64,000 nucleotides of DNA from the NCBI RefSeq assembly GCF_963678635.1, contig NC_087063.1:3198580-3262579 (forward strand), given 5' to 3'. The position numbers and the translations under genes were made by a program. The stretch's first letter is position 1, and each line of letters begins with the position of its first letter. Shown here in pieces: positions 53,801 through 62,100 of the stretch. The DNA is from Symsagittifera roscoffensis (taxonomy: Eukaryota; Xenacoelomorpha; Acoela; Convolutidae). A model generated the notes under the pieces. That model did not search any database, was not told where the DNA came from, and worked only from the letters and a program-made list of their open reading frames with translations.

Positions 53801-56115
53801 TGTTTATTTCGGGAAAAACTTTAGCCTGGTTATAACTTGCTGATTACAGAGGAGAAGCATTGCGGGCATCGTTCGCTTCTATGCAAATTTATCTTATCTT
53901 ATCAAAAGCAAGAACTATTGTGTACAGAACTCCTACCGTTCTTCCTCTTGCTGCTTTCTGAAACAAAAAGCAATTTTTAGAAATTTTGAAAACTTGGTCC
54001 TTGAAAACAGTTAACAATTTGGGAAGCCAATTACTACTACCCAGTATGACATAAGCTGCATGCAATTTGCATACAATTTTTTATGCATTCTGCATTCATT
54101 TAAAAACTGTGAGAAATTTCTCTGACCGCTTTTCCCCATATTATTGAATTTTAAGATTGGTATTTTCCCACAAACTATCCAGTGCATATTTTGGAAATCT
54201 AATTTTAAATATCTAAAATAAAATGAACATTTGAGAATATTTTAATTTTTTAATATTTTTTCAACTAATTTTTGTATTTCAGGTTAGAATTTCGAAATAT
54301 GCGGTTTGATTATTTGTGGAAAAAACGATAGTCATAATTCATAACAAAAGTCACCGTCATAATATTTGTACTAAGATCAGAACTAAAACATTCAGTACTG
54401 CATGCAAAACATACACGCATTCTTTTTCTTTTTTATTAGTTTTTCGCAAATTTTGAAGAAGAAAAATTGCCAATTAAATTCTGAGATTTTCTTGGTTTCA
54501 GTATTGATTCTTTCATTTTGCTGTTCATTTAAAATGATCATATTTAATTTTTTCTTATTTTATATGGAAATTAAAAAAAAAAGTTGATATATTTTTTCTG
54601 TGGCGCAAAATAGTCACAACCATCCTTGATGTTGAACTAACTTCTCCAGTTCCTTCTTGGCCTTTTCTTGCTTCTCTCTTTCTTCTTTGCCCTTCTTCTC
54701 TCGCTGTTTTTCGTCCTCGACCAGGTTCTTCAGGATCTTAGTCTCGTCCACGGTTGCACCGCCCCAATCATCCTCTAGAACAGAACAGAGTCTAAAATCG
54801 TTTTCAACAGACTATAAAAGGTGCAAAAGGTCAAACTAGAGGTCAAAAGGTCAAAAACATCACAAATGACTCAAGCAAGGTGTTGAAAATTTAAGATTTC
54901 AAAAGGTCAAACCAGAGGTCAAAAGGTCAAATACAGTCCAAATGAGTTAAGCAAGGTGTTGAAAATTTAACATTTCAAAAGGTCAAACTAGAGGTCAAAA
55001 GGTCAAATACAGTCCAAATGGGTTAATTAAGATGATTAGAAGTCTAACTAATTCTAACTAAGGGAAGGAGAAAACAGTTGGAGCAGTCTGAAGGTCACTT
55101 TAGCGATGACAAGAGTGCATTCGTAGCATAGTTCAGACAAGGATGAAAATGAAGAAAAAAAATTGATCGTTCGCTGAAGAAAAAAGAAACTCCATGCTTA
55201 AAAAAGACAATCAAGACATTAAATTTCATTTATTCAAAATCAGCGTCAGATTTAACAAAACCTGCCCGGGATAGTCCCGATTAATCAATTTAAAAAATTA
55301 AAAGTGAGCTTTGCAGCCTAAAATTGTGATTCAATTTTGCAACCGAAAATTTTGACAGTTGTTAGATTCTTGCTCAATGAAATTAGGTATAATTTTATTA
55401 CATTTCTAATTGAATTCCGATAACTAATTGGGTTAGAGTTTTTTGGTTGAAAAACAAAGTAAGCCTGATTGCTCACCTTAATTACTCGAAATTTTCCAAC
55501 CGGTTTTTCTCGATACTGAGAAATTCATTTCAAAATATTTTAATGTCGGGTGAATCATGGGTGATATATTACAGTAGGTGGTAGATTCAATTTGAATAGC
55601 TATGGGTCGCTTTTTGTTATACTTCGCACAATATTTATAATAAGTATCGAAAGCCAAATTTTGAGGCAAAAGAAAGTGAAAAGCCTGAATTTTTGAATAG
55701 CATTTGATCTGGCAGAGTAATGTATATACAAAAACTCTTAGTAGAAGTATAACTGTTGATTGAAAATGAAATGACTATATTATGCATTATAGTTATCAAA
55801 TTTAATATATGCACTACACTCAAAATTACCACCTATTGTAACATATCACCGAATCATGTCTGAAATTGTCTTAAAAAGATATATCACTCGACCCATTCCG
55901 AAAACGTGGTACCTGATTTTTCGTGAAAAAAAACTGAAATACAACCGAATACAAAGTTCTTCCCAATTTATGGTCGGTGCTCAGATTGGAAAAAGTTTGA
56001 GGCAAGCTTCATCCAAAATGTTCGAAATTTGCTCACGAAGGATTGATTTGATCAAAAAAAATTGTGAATGAAAAATTATGTACATATATAAATGTAAATA
56101 TTTAAATAAAAGTGA

Positions 56116-56146
<31 letters not shown>

Positions 56147-59100
56147 ATCTTTTATTGACAAGGAAGCGCTAGAAGGAACTTCTATAACTAGTTTTTGTTT
56201 TATTAAGTCGTGGTTTATAGCTTAATTGAACATACAAAAAATGAAAATTACATCGCTTTCCTCGCTCGAAGTTAGACAATAAATCAAAGATTTCAAACTG
56301 ATTTTTCTCAACAACTTTAAAAAGAACCCTTGGACAGCATTCAAAAAAATTCAATGTCGCTTGAATCACGACTGCAAAATTTTTGAATTCAATCTTTTTT
56401 GGTGACTATTTGTGGTTTTTGGTGGAAAAGAAAAAACTTTGAAAAGAAAAAACATTAACAAGCACCCGAAGACACAGTTCCTCGCCCTTTGCAATGGTTG
56501 GAACTACAAAAAATCTAATTTGCATAACTTAGCGTATTTTTTCTCAAGAAAACGATCACATTGTATAGTTGCAAGAGCCAGCTAATGGTTCACTGCGCAG
56601 TATTTAATGCCGATTGAACGCAATAAATACATGTCACTTTTATCAAATCCGAGGATTTGAAAGCACTTGATTTGTAACTTCGAATTGAAAAAACCTACGG
56701 CAAAACAGTTTCGATCAACAAAATTTGCCAAAAAATAATTTGTAACAAAATTTACTTGTTTTTTTTTCAGTAAAAGTAAAAAGTTTGATAAAAGTCAGAT
56801 TCGATCAAGTAAAGTATCATATGCCAGCCTTTTTAGTAATGATTTGGTAATAACTAAATAAGCACAAGTCATTGCCTAATGAGCACAAGCGGCCGATCTA
56901 GCTGATTTTTTTATTTAGAAAAAGAGTTTGCTGAAATACACTTATGAACAGGGGCGGATGTAATGTAGGGGGATATGAGGTCGAACGCTTCCCTCCCTCA
57001 AGACTTCAACCCTCTATCTACCCAAAGGGTCCCCATGTAGTAATTTATTAAGGCATTCAATTTTTCTGTCTGGTCCTAAAAGTTTTCTAAAGGCGCCTTT
57101 GGCGCAAATATATTCCAGTTGTGAGAAGAAGCGCTCAAAATTTTGGACAAAATTTTCTACAACGCCTTAAAATGCCCAAAACGCCTATTTTGGCCTGTTT
57201 TTTATTTGAAAAACTTGATTGCGGCGCAGAAAATGTCGTCAAAAAAGGGTCTTTATAGTGATTTGGTAAAGTGACAAATCGTTCGATACTTTTTGAAAAT
57301 CTTCCCCTCCCTCGAGAAAGTTCTAGATCCGCCCCTGGTTATGAACGAAGAATTCCATGATTTTTACACTTTCATTCGAGCAATTCGCGTTAATTTTCCT
57401 TTCTCGATTAATCGAGAACAAAAACTATAATATGTTAATGAGTGAAAAATTTCTGTAAATATGAAAAAAACTGGAAAAGCGATTTTGGTTATTAGCAGAC
57501 AAGTGACAGCATAAAACAGTTTTTAGTGCAACTAGTTTTGTTGCCAAATGCAACAAACACACCGTCATCGCTAGCCACTGTTGATGCCATAGTGCTTTGC
57601 ACTGTAGATGCCCTGGACTCAATTTTAGGCTGCTGTTTCCTGTTTCCCCCTTTGGAGCTAGAGGTCACACTGGACTTCTTTGACTTGACCTTTGAGTCTT
57701 TGGATTTGACCTTGGCTTGGGATGATTTGTCTGAAGGTGGTTTCTGGTCTTGTTCAGTGATGAAGCTGGCGGATGTTTGAGATTGACTGTCTGCTGTTTT
57801 TTCTTCTAATAATAGATGTGGATTAATGAATCATGCAGAAATGAAGGTTTCAAGTCAGCGCTAAAATGAGTTTATAGCTTGACCACAAAAAGAGTAGCCG
57901 TCAAATCAACAGTTTACAAGATGATCAAACTGAAATGAATGAAATGATTGAAAAGATGCTTTCTGACAAAGTTTCAAAAATGGTTCGATCAACAAATTGA
58001 CCAATTATTACCACGAACAATAGAAATTGGATGCCTAAAATTGCGCGCCGAAAAATTTTAATCAACAACTTTTGGATTATAAATAAAATGTCAAACGTTT
58101 TTTAAAGTGCTGTTGACAAAAACGCTTAAATATTTTTAAATTTATAACTTTTACGATATTTGAAATAATTAGATTTATTGTCAACGCTTCAAAATATGCT
58201 TGAAAAATTTTGGAAAAAAAAACTGAATTTTTTGGCGCGAAGTTCAATTTATGGTGACTCACCATCCTGAACTTGTTTCGCTTTTTCCGCCGCCTTCTCC
58301 AACTTGGCGAAATCCTTCCCCTTCTCCGCATCAGTCTCGGAACCAATTGGGGGCAGCACGGGGAAAGAGGGGAAGGGATGTTGAGTGACTGAACTACGCG
58401 CACTTGACACTCTTGTTTTGGCGTCATCACCATCTTCTAGAACATTCTGAGGGGGTGAAAAAATTCTAGAACATTCCAAGGTACTGAAAGTTCAATTGAA
58501 ATTTTTAAACATAGTGATAAAAACTAAAATCTGTGTTTATTACAGACTATAGCATTCAATTGAAAAAAAAAGATAAAATTATTGAAAATTATCATCTTCA
58601 AATGAATAAAAAATTACCCGCTGGTTGTGGTTCGGCAGCTGCTTCGTTAGCCAGAGACACTTCCTTTAACGCTTTCTCTGTCTCTGCCTCCTCCTCGTCA
58701 GCTCCAGTTGCTTCAGCCGGAACTTCCTCCGGTTTCTCAGCCTCCTTCGGACTGGGTCGCTCGCCCTTCCGGGATGAGGGCTGACTGCTTCCCTCTATCT
58801 TCATGTCAATCAGTTGCTGGCCAGGGTCAACCGGGGCAACCTACCAGATTTTTTGCATAGTAGTTTTTTAGTTAACATCAGGTTTCAAAATCAATTTAAA
58901 ACACATTTTTGTCCAACAGATTTCTACAAATTAGAAGAATTTTGAAAAGTAGAAGCCTATTTCAGTTCAACCTAACAAAGTGAACACTTAAAACGATAAA
59001 TTAGCAAATTAAAGCTTCGGTTATAAATCTAGCTTAACACTTCAGTTTCATTTTCAAGAAAAAACCTACACTAAAAGCTACAAAAAGTGATTGTAACGTA

Positions 59101-62100
59101 TTTTCAAAATGCTGAATTCTGTTTAATTACGTTTTTTGAATTAACCTTAAAAAATATGTTTAAAAAAATAACTTTTATAAATATATTGTCTAACTCTTGT
59201 CTGAGTGCTTTTACCTTCGCTGGATCCTGTGCAGGCTCCTCTGTTCCAATCACCGCTTTGAACTTTGACCCCTTTAGTGACCTCTGTGACCCTTGCGAGC
59301 TGATATTTGACCTTTGCTCATCCAAGTCTCCCCCAATTGAAGGTCGGCCCATCGGGTGTGTTTCACTTGGAGAGAGTTTCCGAGGTGTTCTTTGCTGACT
59401 AATCGGTTTCGGCTCTTCCGCGGTTGGTTCCGGTTGCTCTGCTTTTGGTTCAACTTCTTTGTCATCTTCGGCAGCTGGTGTCTTGGGTATATCTTCGGCA
59501 GCTGGTGTCTTGGGTATATCTTCGGCAGCTGGTGTTTTGGGTACATCTTCGGCTTTCGGAGTTGTCGGTTTTGTTTCTTCTTTCTCGGCTGATTTCGGTT
59601 TCTGTTCGGTGGTTGTCGGGGGCTCCTCGTCTATCTTATCAAGCGTGTCGGGTTCAGGTTCAACCTCTTGCGTAGCGTGATCAATTACATTCTGAGAAAA
59701 TTAGAAGTGTAAATTAATAAGCATTAGGTTGAATTTATAAATGATAAAACGAAAGATGCAAGAAATATGATACAAAGACGAAAATAAAAATACAAAATAT
59801 ACATTTTTTCAGTATTGTTTGTCTATATCAGGGGCGGATCAAGGATATTCTCGAGGGGAGCGGGGGGGGGGGGGGCGGATATTTTGTCGACCTTTTTTTT
59901 AGGTCGACCAAATTGATTTTCTGAGCTCTCCCAAATCACTATAAAGACCCCATTTTGACCAAATTTTTTGCGCCGCATGCAAATTTTTGAAAAAAACAGG
60001 CCAAGAAAGACATTTTTAGGCTTTTTTTGACAAAAAATTGCGTTTTTTTTTCGGCGCGCGCTCCCCTCTCAAAATTAATATATATTGGCGCCAAAGGCGC
60101 CTTTAGAAAAGTTTTAGGGTGAGTCAGCCAAAAATGGATATCTCAAAATAGTACAAAGGGGGGTCGGCGGGGGTCGAATCCCTGAAAAGAAGAAGCATCC
60201 GCCCCCACCCGCCACCCTCCCTTAATCTGCTACTGGTTTATATTTTCCAAATTTATAGCGGACGCCTGATCGATGGATATCTTTCGATAAAAGCAAAAAA
60301 AAATGCAATTTCAAACATTTTGAGCCAAAAAAGTAAAGTTGTTCAATTTTAGGCAGTTTTTAATTCAAAAGAAAAATCAATGAAGACAGAAACAAATAAT
60401 GAAAAAGTTTTTTTTTATTCTGAACGATTAGCTGACCTCCATAGCTTGGTCGAAATCAGTTTTGTGGTCAAAGTCCATTATACTGGGAACTTCAGTTTGG
60501 TCTCCTTCCCCTTCCCCTTCGCCTTCCCCCCTCTCTGACCGATGAGTCACTTCGGGTGGGGTCTCAGCCCCCTCTCCCTCTACTGATTTCCGTTCAGCCT
60601 CCGCCAGCTGCTCGGCTATTGTCTTGGGCGACTGTTGTTTCTCGTACTCTTCCGCCGCTTGCATCATAATCTCGGTCAACATTTCCTGAAGAAGCAAATT
60701 CTTTGACGAACTGCCATGAACGACCCAAAAAAAGCTCATTTATTGATATATTTACTCCGTATCTTGGGGTGAACGTTTTTTTTCTGATCATGTGTAGAAA
60801 AAATATATTAAAAAGTAGTGTGCATCGGAATATAAATTTGCAGATCGATATAACCAAAAGCAAGAAATCTGTGAACACATAGCAGTTAACCCAACGTTTT
60901 GACATAATATTTGAAAAAATCAGCGAACTGAAACCATCTGATTTGCAAATTCATGCCAAAAATCAATTTTATCAAGTGTTTCACTGAATAACTCTTGTTT
61001 TAAAAAACAAACTTTTATGAAAATTTAGTCTATTTGTCTTGATTTCAAAGTTCATTTACCACTTTGTCTTCAACTGGGAGTTCTGGATATTCCACATCTT
61101 CCATTTCCCCCTCCCTCTCCGTCTCTTTCTCCCCCGTCTCCCCTTCCCCTGACCCCCTGGTAGAAGGGGTCTTCCTCCTTCTTGCACTGATGGCTCTCAC
61201 AGTAGAGAGAGGTCGAGAAGATCCCTCTTGTTTCTCGGCGGCATCTTTCGGCGACTTCGGCGNNNNNNNNNNNNNNNNNNNNNNNNNNNNNNNNNNNNNN
61301 NNNNNNNNNNNNNNNNNNNNNNNNNNNNNNNNNNNNNNNNNNNNNNNNNNNNNNNNNNNNNNNNNNNNNNNNNNNNNNNNNNNNNNNNNNNNNNNNNNNN
61401 NNNNNNNNNNNNNNNNNNNNNNNNNNNNNNNNNNNNNNNNNNNNNNNNNNNNNNNNNNNNNNGGGGAGAGCTCAAAATTCGCCCCCCTCGAGATCCGCGC
61501 CTTGGTTTTGGGGATGATTATTGATGATCTTTTACAATATCATTAAAAAATATTTCTTTCCTAAATTTGCCTTCTGGTCTCGATTCTAATTGGTTAATAT
61601 AGTAGTTGTCTACTTTTTGACCGGTATGAAGTAAATGTTGTCTACTTTTTGACCGCACTCCCATCTAAATAACTTCCTTTATAACTTCCTCCTAGAATAA
61701 AATACAGATTACACTTTGTTACCTTCGTTTCTGAGATTGTCGAAAACTGAGGGGTCCCAGGTGAAGCTGAATGTGTTGATGTATCTCTTGGCCGAAAAGC
61801 CAGGTCGGATCTGACGCTCATCTTTCCTGTGGCGCTCGGGTTTGATCTTCAAATTGAACTCATACTCTTCGTCTTCGTTCTGAAATAGTCGATCAAGAAA
61901 TACCGTTTTGAAAAAATTAGCTAGTGAAAACTTTCCAAAAAGTACCCAAACACGGAGTTTTCGACCTTATACAAAAAAATTGCCTGTGTTTTTTATATAA
62001 TTTTCGAAGTGCTAAAAAAACTCGACGACAAACTCTGGAATATGTTTTTTTTTGGTGGGGGAAATCTTATTTTTTCTTGATAAAATCCAAAGATCCGTCT

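Noticed and set aside
54825-55030. Cluster of AGGTCA-type nuclear-receptor sites as an enhancer
   Set aside because: AGGTCAAAAGGTCA spacing is suggestive, but it is produced by a simple 76-bp tandem repeat; regulatory function is unsupported.
59356-59680. Plus-strand frames with repeated SAAGVLGI motifs
   Set aside because: Antisense of the AAEDIPKTP repeats in exon 6.
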